This document shows, piece by piece, positions 43,900-54,552 of a DNA stretch of 64,000 bases. Under the pieces are notes generated by a model that did no database searches, was not told the DNA's origin, and was given only the letters and a program-made list of their open reading frames with translations. The DNA comes from Devosia sp. (GTDB lineage: Bacteria; Pseudomonadota; Alphaproteobacteria; Rhizobiales; Devosiaceae). The translations under genes were made by a program, and so were the position numbers. How positions within the stretch are numbered: position 1 is the stretch's first letter; each line of letters begins with the position of its first letter. Where the stretch lies: NCBI RefSeq assembly GCF_017307495.1, contig NZ_JAFKHE010000026.1, forward strand, positions 50,938 through 114,937. The letters run 5' to 3'.

Positions 43900-44436
43900 A
43901 TGTTCAAGAGCGAACTTGACCTCGCCAGGCCGTTCACGCCGTTGTCGATCGCGGTCCTTGCCGTGTCCGACACGCGCACGCTCGAAACCGATACCGGCGG
44001 CGCCCTGCTCAAGTCGCTGCTGGAAGGCGACGGCCACACCTGCTTCGAACGCGCCGTCGTGCGCGACGACATCCACCAGATCCGCGCCAGGGTGATGGAG
44101 TGGGTGGTGAACCCCGCGGTCGACGCCATCATCACCACCGGCGGCACCGGCTTTACCGGCCGGGACGTCACACCCGAGGCGCTGGAGCCGTTGTTCCAGA
44201 AGCGCATCGACGGATTCTCGGTGCTCTTCCACCAGTATTCCGCCACCACCGTCGGCACCTCGACCCTGCAGTCGCGCGCCACCGGCGGGCTGATCGGCGA
44301 GACGTTCGTCTTCTGCCTGCCCGGTTCGCGGGGCGCCTGTCGCGACGGCTGGGAGGGGATCCTGCGCGCCCAGTTGGACAACCGGCACAAGCCCTGCAAC
44401 TTCGTCGAGCTGATGCCCCGCCTCGCCGAGCGCTGA
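43900..44436 (+). CDS. moaB: Molybdenum cofactor biosynthesis protein MoaB
   Basis: A 178-residue MoaB/MogA fold protein: SIAVLAVSDTRTLETDTGG, IITTGGTGFTGRDVTPEAL, LFQKRIDGFSVLFH and FCLPGSRGACRDGW. It takes part in molybdopterin adenylylation. A GGAG site lies before the ATG. The MFS gene directly upstream and the 64-residue protein behind it are in the same direction and likely the same operon. Confidence 0.93.
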   Translation: MFKSELDLARPFTPLSIAVLAVSDTRTLETDTGGALLKSLLEGDGHTCFERAVVRDDIHQIRARVMEWVVNPAVDAIITTGGTGFTGRDVTPEALEPLFQKRIDGFSVLFHQYSATTVGTSTLQSRATGGLIGETFVFCLPGSRGACRDGWEGILRAQLDNRHKPCNFVELMPRLAER

Positions 44437-44443
44437 GGCCGCC

Positions 44444-44638
44444 ATGGCGAAAAACGAGAAGCTGACCGTGAAGCTGACGCGCAAGCAGGTGGCGCCGCGC
44501 AATCTCGCGGCCAGGTCCCTGCTGGGCGGGCAGTTCCAGCCCAGGGTCGAGGCAGACCCCAAGGCCTACAAGCGACGCGGCAAGCATAAGCGCGACCCGC
44601 TGTCCGGCATTGATGAATCCGAGGAACCGAAGACGTAA
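44444..44638 (+). CDS. Small conserved basic protein
   Basis: 64 residues, strongly charged (KNEKLTVKLTRKQVAPRNLAARS; KAYKRRGKHKRDPLSG). It starts 7 bases behind moaB. Sequences of this type are widespread in Hyphomicrobiales as short hypothetical proteins; its basic composition suggests nucleic acid or ribosome contact, unproven. Confidence 0.7.
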   Translation: MAKNEKLTVKLTRKQVAPRNLAARSLLGGQFQPRVEADPKAYKRRGKHKRDPLSGIDESEEPKT

Positions 44639-44814
44639 CTCGTTTTCAGTTACTTCTTCATATTTGCCGATTATCGGTTCATTCTGCGCCTGAACCGCCC
44701 GCCGGAAGCTCTTCCAAAAACACGTTCATTACCGGTTCAGGCGGCGCAATTCAGTTGAAGCGCCGGAGCCGTGGTGACACTCTTTGCGGTAACCCGGCGC
44801 AGCGGAGGGCTCCC

Positions 44815-45372
44815 ATGACCGGCCTGATCATCCTAGCCATCGTCATCGCCGCCGCCGGCTATGCGATCCTCGTCTACAACGACCTTGTCTCCAAGCGTCA
44901 GCTCAAGGAGGAGGGCTGGTCCGGCATCGATGTGCAGCTCAAGCGCCGCACCGACATGATTCCCAACCTGATGGAGACGGTGAAGGGCTACATGGGCCAC
45001 GAGCGCGAGACGCTCGAGGCCGTGACCCGGGCCCGCGCTGCCGCTACCGCCGGCGCCAATGCCGGCCCGGCCGAGCGCAGCCAACTCGAAGGCGCGCTGT
45101 CCGGTGCGCTGGGCAAGCTGCTCGCCATCGCCGAGGCCTATCCCGACCTCAAGGCCAACACCACCTTCCTCGAGTTCCAGTCAGCGCTGCAGACTGTCGA
45201 GGACGAGATCCAGCTCGCCCGCCGCTACTACAACGGCGCCGTGCGCAACCTGAACACGGCGGTGGAGAGCTTTCCTTCCAACATCCTCGCCAATGCCTTC
45301 AAGTTCGAGAAGGCCGAGTATTTCGAACTCGACAACGAGGCCGACCGGGCCGTGCCGCAGGTGAAGTTCTAG
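44815..45372 (+). CDS. lemA: LemA family protein
   Basis: A 185-residue protein with an N-terminal membrane helix (3-21) and the LemA coiled-coil fold: YNDLVSKRQLKEEGWSGIDVQLKRRTDMIPNLMETVKGY, ARRYYNGAVRNLNTAVESFPSNI and FEKAEYFELDNE. A GGAGGG site precedes the ATG. LemA is regularly paired with a DUF2207 or TPM membrane protein, as here. Its biochemical role is unknown; in several bacteria the pair influences envelope stress. Confidence 0.93.
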   Translation: MTGLIILAIVIAAAGYAILVYNDLVSKRQLKEEGWSGIDVQLKRRTDMIPNLMETVKGYMGHERETLEAVTRARAAATAGANAGPAERSQLEGALSGALGKLLAIAEAYPDLKANTTFLEFQSALQTVEDEIQLARRYYNGAVRNLNTAVESFPSNILANAFKFEKAEYFELDNEADRAVPQVKF

Positions 45373-45411
45373 GACGCTCGCGTGGGAGCCTCAGCCATGG
45401 CGCGCGCGGCC

Positions 45412-45528
45412 ACCCCCCTCCCGTCCTCCCTCCCAAGGGGGGAGGTGCCTGCCGGTTCGCCTGGCACAATCGAGCCACAAGCTCTTCACTTCATCTCCCC
45501 CCTTGTGGGGAAGGCCGGGAGGGGGGTG
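45412..45528. repeat. Repeat family B, copy 4, reaching into a gene start
   Basis: CCCCTCCCGTCCTCCCTCCCAAGGGGGGAGG on the left and CTCCCCCCTTGTGGGGAAGGCCGGGAGGGGGG on the right bracket a 60-base centre. The right end lies against the GTG at 45526 and provides its purine-rich ribosome site. Confidence 0.75.
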
Positions 45529-47436
45529 CAGCACGCGCTGCTATTTGCAGTAGCGCTGATTCTCTCCGTCCTCTTTGCTCACCCCGCCCTCGCCCGCGAG
45601 GCCATCACCTCCTTCGCCTCCGCCATCACGCTCAACGTCGACGGCTCCGTCGACGTGATCGAGACCATCGAGGTCAACGCCGAGGGCGACGAGATCCGGC
45701 GCGGCATCTATCGCGACATCCCGCTGATCCTCATCAACCCGGACCGGTCGCGGCTGCGTTCCACGCTCACCGTCACGTCGGTGACGCGCGACGGCCGGAC
45801 CGAACCCTACTCGCTCGAAAACCTCGCGGCAGGGTTCAAGCGCATCCGCATCGGCGACGCCGACGTGTTCCTCAGCTACGGCAAGCACCGCTACACCATC
45901 CGCTACTCGATGAGCCGCATGGGACGGACCTTCGCCGACCATGACGAGCTGTTCTGGAACGTCACCGGCAACTACTGGGTCTTCCCCATCGATACGGCCG
46001 TCGCCTCGATCGCGCTGCCGCCGGGCGCGGTGATAAAGGACCTCGTCGGCTACACCGGCCCCGTCGGCTCGATGGAGCAGGCGGTCGAGATCACCCGCAG
46101 TTCCGACAGCATGGCGATCTTCCGCACCACGCGCCCGCTGCGCGCCGGTGAAGGGTTCAGCGTCGCCGCCTCGTTCCAGAAAGGCATCCTCGCCGAACCG
46201 CAGGGCGTCGATCGCTTGCTCTACTGGATCAGCGACCATCGCGACGTGGTCGGCCCCGGGCTGGCCGTCGCCGTGGTGCTGCTCTACAACCTGTGGGCCT
46301 GGGTCTCGGTGGGGCGGGACCCGAAGAAGGGCACCATCATCCCGCTGTTCCACCCGCCGAAGGGCTTTTCGCCGGCGCTGGCCGAATATGTCGACGGCAT
46401 GGGCTGGGCCAAGGGCGGCTGGACTGCGTTCACGGCTTCGATCTTCGACCTCGGCGTCAAGGGCCTCGTCAGGATCGACAACCCCGGCAAGACGCTGACC
46501 GTCACGGTGACCGGCAAGGCCCCGCCAGCCGATCTCGGCGCGGCGGAGCGGGTGATCTACAACTACTTCAACGCCAACGGCAGCGTGACGGTGAACACCA
46601 CCACCGGCCCCAGGCTCAACGAGACGCGCGGCCAGTTCGTAGCGGCGATCGAAGGCGAGAACCGGCAGGTCTACTTCAGGAACAATTTCGGCTACGTCGT
46701 CTTCGGCTTGGCGCTCTCAGCGCTGCTGCTGCTCGGCATGGTGCTGTTCGATCTCATCGACCCGGTCACGCTGGTCTTCGCCGCGATCGGCGCCGTCTTC
46801 GTCGGCGTCCTCGCCGGCATCCTGCGGGGCTTCTGGTCCACGCCGATCATCGCCAAGATCATCATCGGCGTCTGGGTGGTGATCTTCGGTTCCAACCTGA
46901 TCGGCGCGGCCACTTCGTTCCTCAGCGACATCCAGCTCGACGTACCGCTGATCGGCGCGGCCTCGATCATCGTCGTCAACGTCATCTTCGCCGTGCTGAT
47001 GCGGGCGCCGACCGTGCAGGGCCGCAAGGTCATGGACCAGCTGGATGGCTTCAAGATGTACATGGATACAGCCGAGAAAAACCGGCTGAACATGGTCGGC
47101 GAGCCGCCGATGACGGTCGAGCGCTTCGAGCGCATCCTGCCCTATGCCATCGCGCTGGGCGTCGAGAAGCCGTGGTCGCAGCACTTCGAGGGCGAATTGT
47201 CGCGCAACGCCGTCGCCGACGCTCCGGGCGGCGTCTACACGCCCGGCTTCTACTCGGGCCGCGACTGGTCCACCTCCAGCGGCGGCTTCTCCAACACCGT
47301 CTCGTCCGTGGCCAGCGGCATGAGCGCCGCCATGGTCGCCGCCCAACCCTCAAGCTCCTCCGGCTCCGGCTTCTCCGGCGGTGGCGGTGGTGGTTCGGGC
47401 GGCGGAGGAGGCGGCGGGGGCGGCGGCGGGTGGTAA
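45526..47436 (+). CDS. DUF2207 membrane protein, partner of LemA
   Basis: A 636-residue protein. GTG at 45526 begins a good signal peptide (QHALLFAVALILSVLFAHPALA); a longer frame from 45382 is open only because it reads through repeat B. A periplasmic DUF2207 domain follows (EAITSFASAITLNVDGSVDVIETIEV, about 25-230), then membrane helices near 245-270 and 385-480, a cytoplasmic part (FERILPYAIALGVEKPW) and the usual Gly-rich tail. Such proteins occur with LemA; function unclear. Confidence 0.88.
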   Translation: MQHALLFAVALILSVLFAHPALAREAITSFASAITLNVDGSVDVIETIEVNAEGDEIRRGIYRDIPLILINPDRSRLRSTLTVTSVTRDGRTEPYSLENLAAGFKRIRIGDADVFLSYGKHRYTIRYSMSRMGRTFADHDELFWNVTGNYWVFPIDTAVASIALPPGAVIKDLVGYTGPVGSMEQAVEITRSSDSMAIFRTTRPLRAGEGFSVAASFQKGILAEPQGVDRLLYWISDHRDVVGPGLAVAVVLLYNLWAWVSVGRDPKKGTIIPLFHPPKGFSPALAEYVDGMGWAKGGWTAFTASIFDLGVKGLVRIDNPGKTLTVTVTGKAPPADLGAAERVIYNYFNANGSVTVNTTTGPRLNETRGQFVAAIEGENRQVYFRNNFGYVVFGLALSALLLLGMVLFDLIDPVTLVFAAIGAVFVGVLAGILRGFWSTPIIAKIIIGVWVVIFGSNLIGAATSFLSDIQLDVPLIGAASIIVVNVIFAVLMRAPTVQGRKVMDQLDGFKMYMDTAEKNRLNMVGEPPMTVERFERILPYAIALGVEKPWSQHFEGELSRNAVADAPGGVYTPGFYSGRDWSTSSGGFSNTVSSVASGMSAAMVAAQPSSSSGSGFSGGGGGGSGGGGGGGGGGGW

Positions 47437-47505
47437 AGCCCCCACCGCGAGCCGGCCCTCCGCCGGGGTGACCCCGTTCCTGGAGCACGACCACGTCCTG
47501 CCCCC

Positions 47506-47690
47506 AGCTGTCATCACTGCGAAAGCAGGGACCCCATGGACAGCCCGCGCCAGCGGAGAGATGGACCCCGGACTGCGCCGGGGTGACACCGCGTTTGATG
47601 TGGGCACCGAGCCCACCACCCCACTGGCTGTCATCCCAGCGAAAGCTGGGACCCAAGCCTCAACCCGCACCAGCCGAGCGTTGGGTCCGG
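47506..47690. repeat. Repeat family C, copies 3 and 4 in tandem
   Basis: GTCATCACTGCGAAAGCAGGGACC to CGCCGGGGTGACA, then GTCATCCCAGCGAAAGCTGGGACC to GTTGGGTCCGG. Arms are more diverged than in copies 1 and 2. They sit behind the DUF2207 gene and could terminate it. Confidence 0.7.
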
Positions 47691-47815
47691 CGCACGCACC
47701 GGGCCTGCCGCCCACGCACTGAACTGCTGACCCAAAGAATCTTGTCCCCGCCCCTCCACACCCCCCTTATCCTCTCCCGGTCCAACCACGGGCGGGCGCT
47801 CGCGACGAACGAATG

Positions 47816-47978
47816 GTGGCTGGATATCGAGGGTCATGGGAGTCGTCCCATGGCAGGTCGGTATCGTGGGCAACCGGCCGACTGGTCAGGTCCCGTCCTG
47901 GTAACAGGGGTGTGGAGAGAGCCAGCCGCGCACGCTCCCTCACGATATCGGTCTCACTCAGACCTCGATCCGACCGGC
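47816..47978 (+). ncRNA. Candidate structured small RNA (unassigned)
   Basis: Several nested pairings fit one fold: GGAT-AT-CGAGG (47822) with CCTCGATCC (47964), hairpin CATGGGA/TCCCATG around GTCG (47835-47852), GGTATCGTG (47860) with CACGATATC (47941), and GGTCT/AGACC around CACTC (47950-47964, competing with the outer stem). A promoter-like AGAATCTTGTCCCC with TTATCC 20 bases on lies upstream. Size and long-hairpin shape would suit a 6S-like RNA, but I cannot match it to a family; strand is inferred from the promoter-like sequence. Confidence 0.35.
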
Positions 47979-48147
47979 GCGGCGACGGCCGTTTCATTTG
48001 CGGACTAACCGCGTGGCCCTAAACCGCGCCGGTCGCCCCGCCCATCATAACCCGAAGCCGCAAGGCGGCCGGGTCGCCTGTGCTGCCGCATGGACATCAG
48101 CCGCGCCCCTTGCTAGTCCTCCCGCGCCCTAATCGCCGGTGCCAGAG

Positions 48148-50172
48148 ATGCCTGAACTGCTTGTCGAACTGTTCTCGGAAGAAATCCCGGCGCGCATGCA
48201 GCGCAAGGCGGCCGAGGAACTGAAGAAGGCCGTGACCAACGCCCTGGTCGACGCCGGCCTCATCTACGAGAGCGCCAAGGCCTTCGTGACGCCGCGGCGC
48301 CTGGCCCTGACGGTCACCGGCCTGCCGGCTCGCTCGCCCGATACGCGCGAGGAGAAGAAGGGCCCGCGCGTCGGCTCGCCGCAGCAGGCGATCGACGGTT
48401 TCCTCAAGGCGGCCGGTCTCGCCTCGATCGAGCAGGCGAAGATTGAAAGCGACCCCAAGAAGGGCGAGTTCTACGTCGCCCATATCGACAGGAAGGGCGC
48501 CGAGGCCACCGAGATCCTCTCGACCCTCCTGCCCAAGGTGATCACCGGCTTCGACTGGCCGAAATCGATGCAGTGGGGCAATGGCGGGCTGAGCTGGGTG
48601 CGGCCGCTGCGCGCCATCACCGCCACCTTCGGCACCGAGAACGACGAGCCGGCGGTCATCCCGTTCAAGTCGAACACCGTCACGAGCGGCCAGACCACCT
48701 ACGGGCACCGCTTTCTCGCGCCCGGCGCCATCCGCGTGCGCCGTTTCGACGACTACGTGCAGGCGCTCGAGAAGGCCAAGGTCGTGCTCGACATCGATCG
48801 CCGCAAGGAAATCATCAAGGCCGACGCCGACAACCTCGCCTTCGCCCAGGGGCTGACCGTCATCCACGACGAAGGCCTGCTCGAGGAGGTCGCCGGCCTC
48901 GTCGAGTGGCCGGTCGTCATGATGGGCTCGTTCGATCCCGCCTTCCTCGAAGTGCCCGAGGAAGTGATCATCGCCACCATCCGCGCCAACCAGAAGTGCT
49001 TTTGCCTGCGCGACGGTGCGGGCAAGCTCGCGCCCAATTTCATCATCACATCGAACCAGATCGCCGAGGATGGCGGCAAGCAGATCATCGCCGGCAACGA
49101 GCGCGTGATCCGCGCCCGCCTCTCCGATGCCCGCTTCTTCTACAAGACGGACCTGGCGCTGCCGCTCGAGCATGGCCTGCCCAAGCTCGAGGAGAGCGTT
49201 TTCCACGCCAGGCTGGGCACGCAGTTCCAGCGCGTCGAGCGCCTGGTGAATCTCGCCGGCGAGATCGCCCCCAGGGTCGGCGCCAGCGTCGATCAGGCCA
49301 AGCGCGCCGCCATGCTCGCCAAGGCCGACCTCACGACCGGGATGGTCGGCGAGTTCCCCGAGCTGCAGGGCATCATGGGCCGCTACTACGCGCTGGCCCA
49401 AGGCGAGCCCAACGCCATCGCCAACGCCGTCGCGGACCACTACAAGCCGCTCGGCCCGACCGACCTCGTCCCGGCCGAGCCGGTCGCCATTGCCGTGGCG
49501 CTGGCCGACAAGCTCGACACCCTCACCGGCTTCTGGGCCATCGACGAGAAGCCCACCGGCTCGCGCGACCCCTTCGCCCTGCGCCGCGCCGCGCTCGGCG
49601 TGATCCGCATCATCGTGGACAACCAGCTGACCTTCCCGCTCGAGGTCGAGCCGGACCTCCTCAGCTTCTTCCACGATCGCCTGAAGGTTTCGCTGCGCGA
49701 TGCCGGGGCGCGCCACGACCTCGTCGACGCCGTCATTTCCAAGGACAGCAACGACATCCTCGAGATTACCCGCCGCGTCGATGCGCTGGGCAAGCTTCTC
49801 GGCTCGGAGGATGGCGTGAACCTCCTCGCCGGCTATCGCCGCGCCGCCAACATCCTCGCCGCCGAGGAAAAGAAGGACGGCCGGAAGTACGACGCTCCGG
49901 TGGTCGAGGAGCAGCTCAAGCTCGACGCCGAGATCGCCCTAGCCGACGCCATCATGCAGGCCGATGCCGCCGTGGCCGCCAAGGTCGCCGGCAACGACTA
50001 CCAGGGCGCCATCGCGGCGCTGGCGACGCTGCGCCAGCCGGTCGACGCCTTCTTCGACGCCGTCCTCGTCAACGACGCCGACCCGGCGGTGCGCGCCAAC
50101 CGGCTCAACCTGCTTGCCAAGCTGCGCGACACGATGCGGCTCGTGGCGGATTTCTCGAAGGTCGCGGGCTAG
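48148..50172 (+). CDS. glyS: Glycyl-tRNA synthetase beta subunit
   Basis: A 674-residue subunit starting at ATG 48148 ([20 protein letters not shown], the conserved N terminus); a GTG 9 bases upstream is less likely. [30 protein letters not shown] and the [12 protein letters not shown] segment are family landmarks; the C-terminal DALR-like anticodon part ends ADFSKVAG. It pairs with GlyQ, encoded 16 kb away. Its stop overlaps the stop of the converging VIT-family gene. Confidence 0.95.
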   Translation: MPELLVELFSEEIPARMQRKAAEELKKAVTNALVDAGLIYESAKAFVTPRRLALTVTGLPARSPDTREEKKGPRVGSPQQAIDGFLKAAGLASIEQAKIESDPKKGEFYVAHIDRKGAEATEILSTLLPKVITGFDWPKSMQWGNGGLSWVRPLRAITATFGTENDEPAVIPFKSNTVTSGQTTYGHRFLAPGAIRVRRFDDYVQALEKAKVVLDIDRRKEIIKADADNLAFAQGLTVIHDEGLLEEVAGLVEWPVVMMGSFDPAFLEVPEEVIIATIRANQKCFCLRDGAGKLAPNFIITSNQIAEDGGKQIIAGNERVIRARLSDARFFYKTDLALPLEHGLPKLEESVFHARLGTQFQRVERLVNLAGEIAPRVGASVDQAKRAAMLAKADLTTGMVGEFPELQGIMGRYYALAQGEPNAIANAVADHYKPLGPTDLVPAEPVAIAVALADKLDTLTGFWAIDEKPTGSRDPFALRRAALGVIRIIVDNQLTFPLEVEPDLLSFFHDRLKVSLRDAGARHDLVDAVISKDSNDILEITRRVDALGKLLGSEDGVNLLAGYRRAANILAAEEKKDGRKYDAPVVEEQLKLDAEIALADAIMQADAAVAAKVAGNDYQGAIAALATLRQPVDAFFDAVLVNDADPAVRANRLNLLAKLRDTMRLVADFSKVAG

Positions 50173-50867
50173 ACGACGGCCCCGAACAGGGTGCCGACGC
50201 CGAAGGTCACGGCCATGGCGATGGCGCCCCAGACCAGGACTCGCAGCGCCGGCCTGACAGTGCCGGCGCCTCCGGTCAGCCCGCTCAACGCGCCGACCGC
50301 GGCAAGCGCCAGCAGGGTCACGACGATGGTTGTGACCAGCACTGCGCCGGGCGGCGTCAGCAGCACTGCCAGCAGCGGCACCGCCGCGCCCACCGAGAAG
50401 GTGATCGCCGAGGTGACGGCCGCCTGCAACGGATTGGCCGCGAGGTGCTCGACGATCCCAAGTTCGTCGCGCGCATGGGCGGCGAGCGCATCGCCTGCGG
50501 TCAGCTCCAGCGCGACCTGGCGCGCCAGCGCCGGACTGAGCCCGCGATCTTCGTAGATCTTCGTGAGTTCCTCGAGTTCGCTGTCGGGCTGCTCGGCCAG
50601 TTCGCGGCGCTCGCGCGCCAGGTCGGCGCGCTCGGTGTCCGCCTGCGAACTCACCGAGACATACTCGCCCGCCGCCATGGACAACGCCCCGGCAACCAGT
50701 CCGGCAACGCCCGCGGTCAGCACGGCGCCGTGCCCCGCGCTCGTCGCGGCAATGCCGACGATCAGGCTCGAGGTCGAGACGATACCGTCATTGGCCCCCA
50801 GCACCGCGGCGCGCAGCCAGCCGATACGGTCCATCGCGTGTCGTTCGGTATGCGGCAACCTGCTCAT
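50169..50867 (-). CDS. VIT1/CCC1-family iron/manganese transporter
   Basis: A 232-residue membrane protein. [26 protein letters not shown] begins the first helix of the VIT fold; [23 protein letters not shown] leads to the soluble metal-binding loop rich in Glu, followed by three more membrane segments. It likely exports Fe(II) or Mn(II) from the cytoplasm. ATG at 50867 has GGAG 11 bases upstream; a longer frame to 50921 lacks one. It overlaps glyS tail to tail by 4 bases. Confidence 0.9.
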   Translation of the reverse strand: MSRLPHTERHAMDRIGWLRAAVLGANDGIVSTSSLIVGIAATSAGHGAVLTAGVAGLVAGALSMAAGEYVSVSSQADTERADLARERRELAEQPDSELEELTKIYEDRGLSPALARQVALELTAGDALAAHARDELGIVEHLAANPLQAAVTSAITFSVGAAVPLLAVLLTPPGAVLVTTIVVTLLALAAVGALSGLTGGAGTVRPALRVLVWGAIAMAVTFGVGTLFGAVV

Positions 50868-51069
50868 GAACCCGTCCACTCCTGCGAGACTCGCCTTCCG
50901 GCCGCGAGGGCGGCCCGGCAACTCACGGGTGACACTCTCGCCGCCGGGCAGCGCTGAATCAAGTGGGGTGAACGGCTCGCGAGCACCGCGCGAGCAGCCG
51001 CCTCGACTCCTGGACCCGGACTTATCCCCGCTCGTTTGTTCTTGTTCTGTTCACGTGCAGCTGGTAGTC

Positions 51070-52269
51070 ATGATGGAACGTTGGCCGGTGGGCGAGTCGT
51101 CGACCGGATCGCTGGAGATGACCATGCGGGTTACTGCGCCGAACTTCGAACAGCTGGAAAGGCTCAGCGGCACGCGCGATGCCGACCTGATCGCGCGGCG
51201 CTTCGTCGATCCGGCGCTCAATCGCGGCCGCGGCGCACAAACCAACAAGGGCAGCCGATTCGACCGGGAGAGCCGCGAGGCCGTCGACGACGGCTGGGGC
51301 ATGGTGGAAGACCTGAAGCCGTTCGAAACCATCGAGCATGTCGAGCGCGCCCGCACCATCATCACGCGCAACGAGAGCCCCGACATCGGTTTCGACCGCT
51401 CGATCAACGCCTATCGCGGCTGTGAGCACGGCTGCTCGTACTGCTTCGCGCGGCCGACGCACGCCTATCTCGGGCACTCGCCGGGGCTGGAGTTCGAGCG
51501 CGACATCTACGTCAAGACCAACGCGGTGGAGCAGTTGCGGCGCGAGCTCAGCGACAAGCGCTACAAGCCCAGGCCGATCGCCATGGGCACCAATACCGAT
51601 CCGTACCAGCCGGCAGAGCGCAAGCACCGGTTGACGCGCGGCATCCTCGAGCTGCTGCTCGAGACCAGGCATCCGGTGACCATCACCACCAAGTCGGCCC
51701 TCGTGGTGCGCGACCTCGATATCCTCAAGCCGCTGGCCGAGCTCAACCTCGTGCGCGTGGCGCTGTCGATCACCAGCATGGACCACAAGCTGTCGCGCAA
51801 GATGGAGCCACGCGCCTCGACGCCAGAGAAGCGGCTCGAGGCGGTGCGCCTGCTGTCGGAGGCCGGTGTGCCGACCACCGTGATGGCCGCGCCGATGATC
51901 CCGGCGATCAACGACATGGAACTCGAGCGCATCCTAGATGCCGCCGCCGCGCAGGGCGCCCGCGACGCGAGCGCCATCCTGGTGCGCCTGCCGCTCGAGG
52001 TGCGCGACATCTTCCGCGAGTGGCTGCTGCGGCATTTCCCCGATCGGGTCAGCCATGTCATGGGCCTCATCCGCGACGCGCGCGGCGGCAAGGACAACGA
52101 CCCCAACTTCCACACCCGCTTCGTCGGCGACGGGCCCTATGCCACGCTGCTGCGCCAGCGGCTGGAGCGCGCGAAGGAGCGGTACGGACTGAACAAGACC
52201 ATCCCGGCGCTCCGGACCGACCTGTTCCAGCACCCGAGCGTGGACGACGGGCAGATGAGCCTGTTCTGA
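51070..52269 (+). CDS. Radical SAM protein, PA0069 family (SplB-like)
   Basis: A protein of up to 399 residues. The radical SAM cluster motif is CEHGCSYCF (Cys118, Cys122, Cys125), preceded by RGAQTNKGSRFD and FDRSINAYRG and followed by FARPTHAYLG. The C-terminal DPNFHTRFVGDGPY and LFQHPSVDDGQMSLF end are typical of the PA0069 family, related to spore photoproduct lyase but of unproven function, possibly in DNA damage response. Start uncertain: ATG-ATG at 51070 or ATG at 51118. Confidence 0.88.
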   Translation: MMERWPVGESSTGSLEMTMRVTAPNFEQLERLSGTRDADLIARRFVDPALNRGRGAQTNKGSRFDRESREAVDDGWGMVEDLKPFETIEHVERARTIITRNESPDIGFDRSINAYRGCEHGCSYCFARPTHAYLGHSPGLEFERDIYVKTNAVEQLRRELSDKRYKPRPIAMGTNTDPYQPAERKHRLTRGILELLLETRHPVTITTKSALVVRDLDILKPLAELNLVRVALSITSMDHKLSRKMEPRASTPEKRLEAVRLLSEAGVPTTVMAAPMIPAINDMELERILDAAAAQGARDASAILVRLPLEVRDIFREWLLRHFPDRVSHVMGLIRDARGGKDNDPNFHTRFVGDGPYATLLRQRLERAKERYGLNKTIPALRTDLFQHPSVDDGQMSLF

Positions 52270-52410
52270 TCTGCTTGGAGGCGGCGCGATTTCGTCCCCT
52301 TCCTGTGTCCCCCCGGCGAGTTGGGGGTGACAATTGGACTGCACGCCGAGTTGTTCCAGGGCCCACACTTCGCCCTTGCCTCGCCAGCGTTGGTGTCGAT
52401 GCTAGGGGCC

Positions 52411-53100
52411 ATGCCTACCGAATCGCAGACGCCGCCCATCGTCCCCGCCCTGCCGACGCTCAAGTTCGAGCGGGCTGCGATCAAGCGCGGCGCAACCATT
52501 GTCTGCGGCGTGGATGAGGCCGGTCGCGGCCCGCTGGCCGGACCCGTGGTCGTTTCGGCCGTGGTGCTGAACCATCGGCGCGTGCCGTCGGGCCTTAACG
52601 ATTCCAAGCAACTCACCGCCGCCGAGCGCGAGGAGCTCTATGAGGAGATCATGGCCAAGGCCATCGTCTCCATCACCGTGATGCCGCCCTCGGTGATCGC
52701 GCGCATGAACATCCTGCAGGCGTCGCTCTGGGGCATGGGCCAGGCGGTGCGTGGGCTGACGGTCAAAGCCGACCACGTGCTCGTCGATGGCCACATGGTG
52801 CCCAAGAACCTGCCCTGCGCCGGACAGGCGATTATCGGTGGCGACGGCAAGTCCGTCTCCATCGCGGCGGCCTCGATCGTCGCCAAGGTGACTCGCGATC
52901 GCATGTGCCAGATCATGCATTGCGAGGAGCCGCATTTTGGTTTCGACAGCCACAAGGGCTACGCCGCTCCGATGCACCTTGCCGCCTTGACCGAGCACGG
53001 ACCGGGCCGCCACCACCGGATGGATTTCGCCCCGTGCATCGAGGCGCAGCGCCTCAAGGATGCCGGCATCGTCGTCCCCATTGAGGTCGCTGCTGCCTAG
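52411..53100 (+). CDS. rnhB: Ribonuclease HII
   Basis: A 229-residue RNase HII. CGVDEAGRGPLAGPVVVSAVVL carries the first acidic pair (Asp35, Glu36); LVDGHMVPKNLP and KVTRDRMCQ are also conserved. It removes single ribonucleotides from DNA. ATG at 52411 has AGGGG upstream; ATG at 52399 would add 4 residues. In many Hyphomicrobiales rnhB stands just before ccrM, as here. Confidence 0.93.
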   Translation: MPTESQTPPIVPALPTLKFERAAIKRGATIVCGVDEAGRGPLAGPVVVSAVVLNHRRVPSGLNDSKQLTAAEREELYEEIMAKAIVSITVMPPSVIARMNILQASLWGMGQAVRGLTVKADHVLVDGHMVPKNLPCAGQAIIGGDGKSVSIAAASIVAKVTRDRMCQIMHCEEPHFGFDSHKGYAAPMHLAALTEHGPGRHHRMDFAPCIEAQRLKDAGIVVPIEVAAA

Positions 53101-53139
53101 CTCGGCAGCAAGTCTTCCCAGGCCCACCTCCCACTCGAC

Positions 53140-53217
53140 GTCATCCCGGCGAAAGCCGGGACCCAGACTTCAACCGACTCCGGTGGAGCGTCGGGTCCCT
53201 GCTTTCGCAGGGGTCAC
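53140..53217. repeat. Repeat family C, copy 5
   Basis: GTCATCCCGGCGAAAGCCGGGACC and GGGTCCCTGCTTTCGCAGGGGTCAC, inverted, about 30 bases apart, between rnhB and the ccrM promoter. Confidence 0.8.
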
Positions 53218-53264
53218 AACTGGTAGGCGGGGTGGGATCGCTGCCCCTGCCCCTATCCGAGGGT

Positions 53265-53303
53265 TTAACGTCTTGCTAACCTCGACGCTTAAATCCCTTT
53301 TAA
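53265..53303 (+). promoter_or_regulatory. Two CtrA-type boxes in the ccrM promoter
   Basis: TTAA-N7-TTAA is perfect at 53289-53303 (TTAAATCCCTTTTAA) and near-perfect at 53265-53279 (TTAACGTCTTGCTAA). The ATG of ccrM is 51 bases behind the second box. In Caulobacter and rhizobia the cell-cycle regulator CtrA drives ccrM from such boxes, so the same late-cell-cycle control is likely here. Confidence 0.8.
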
Positions 53304-53332
53304 CCCTAACGCCTTACAACCGATCCCGTTAG

Positions 53333-54484
<1,152 letters not shown>

Positions 54485-54514
54485 TCCTGACCTCCAATCA
54501 ACCAGGCTAGCATC

Positions 54515-54550
54515 GCCGCCGGCACCGAAACGTGCCGGCGGCCTGTTTTT
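54515..54550 (+). terminator. Rho-independent terminator behind ccrM
   Basis: GCCGCCGGCAC and GTGCCGGCGGC form an 11-bp stem with loop CGAAAC, followed by CTGTTTTT. It lies between the converging ccrM and mutY genes. Confidence 0.88.
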
Positions 54551-54552
54551 GC

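Larger units (their letters stand above)
47437..48147. other. Long intergenic region before glyS
   Basis: 711 bases. The left half (47506-47690) is made of family C repeats; 47737 onward holds a promoter-like AGAATCTTGTCCCC and then a hairpin-rich stretch described as a candidate RNA. Open frames here have no recognisable features and poor coding character. The last 100 bases probably carry the glyS promoter. Confidence 0.6.

Noticed and set aside
47880..47912. SRP RNA-like CTGGTCAGGTCC
   Set aside because: The following GGAAGGAAGCAGCC of the SRP RNA apical loop is missing.
47583..48008. Short open frame in the region before glyS
   Set aside because: It starts inside a family C repeat, has no recognisable features, and the stretch folds as RNA instead.
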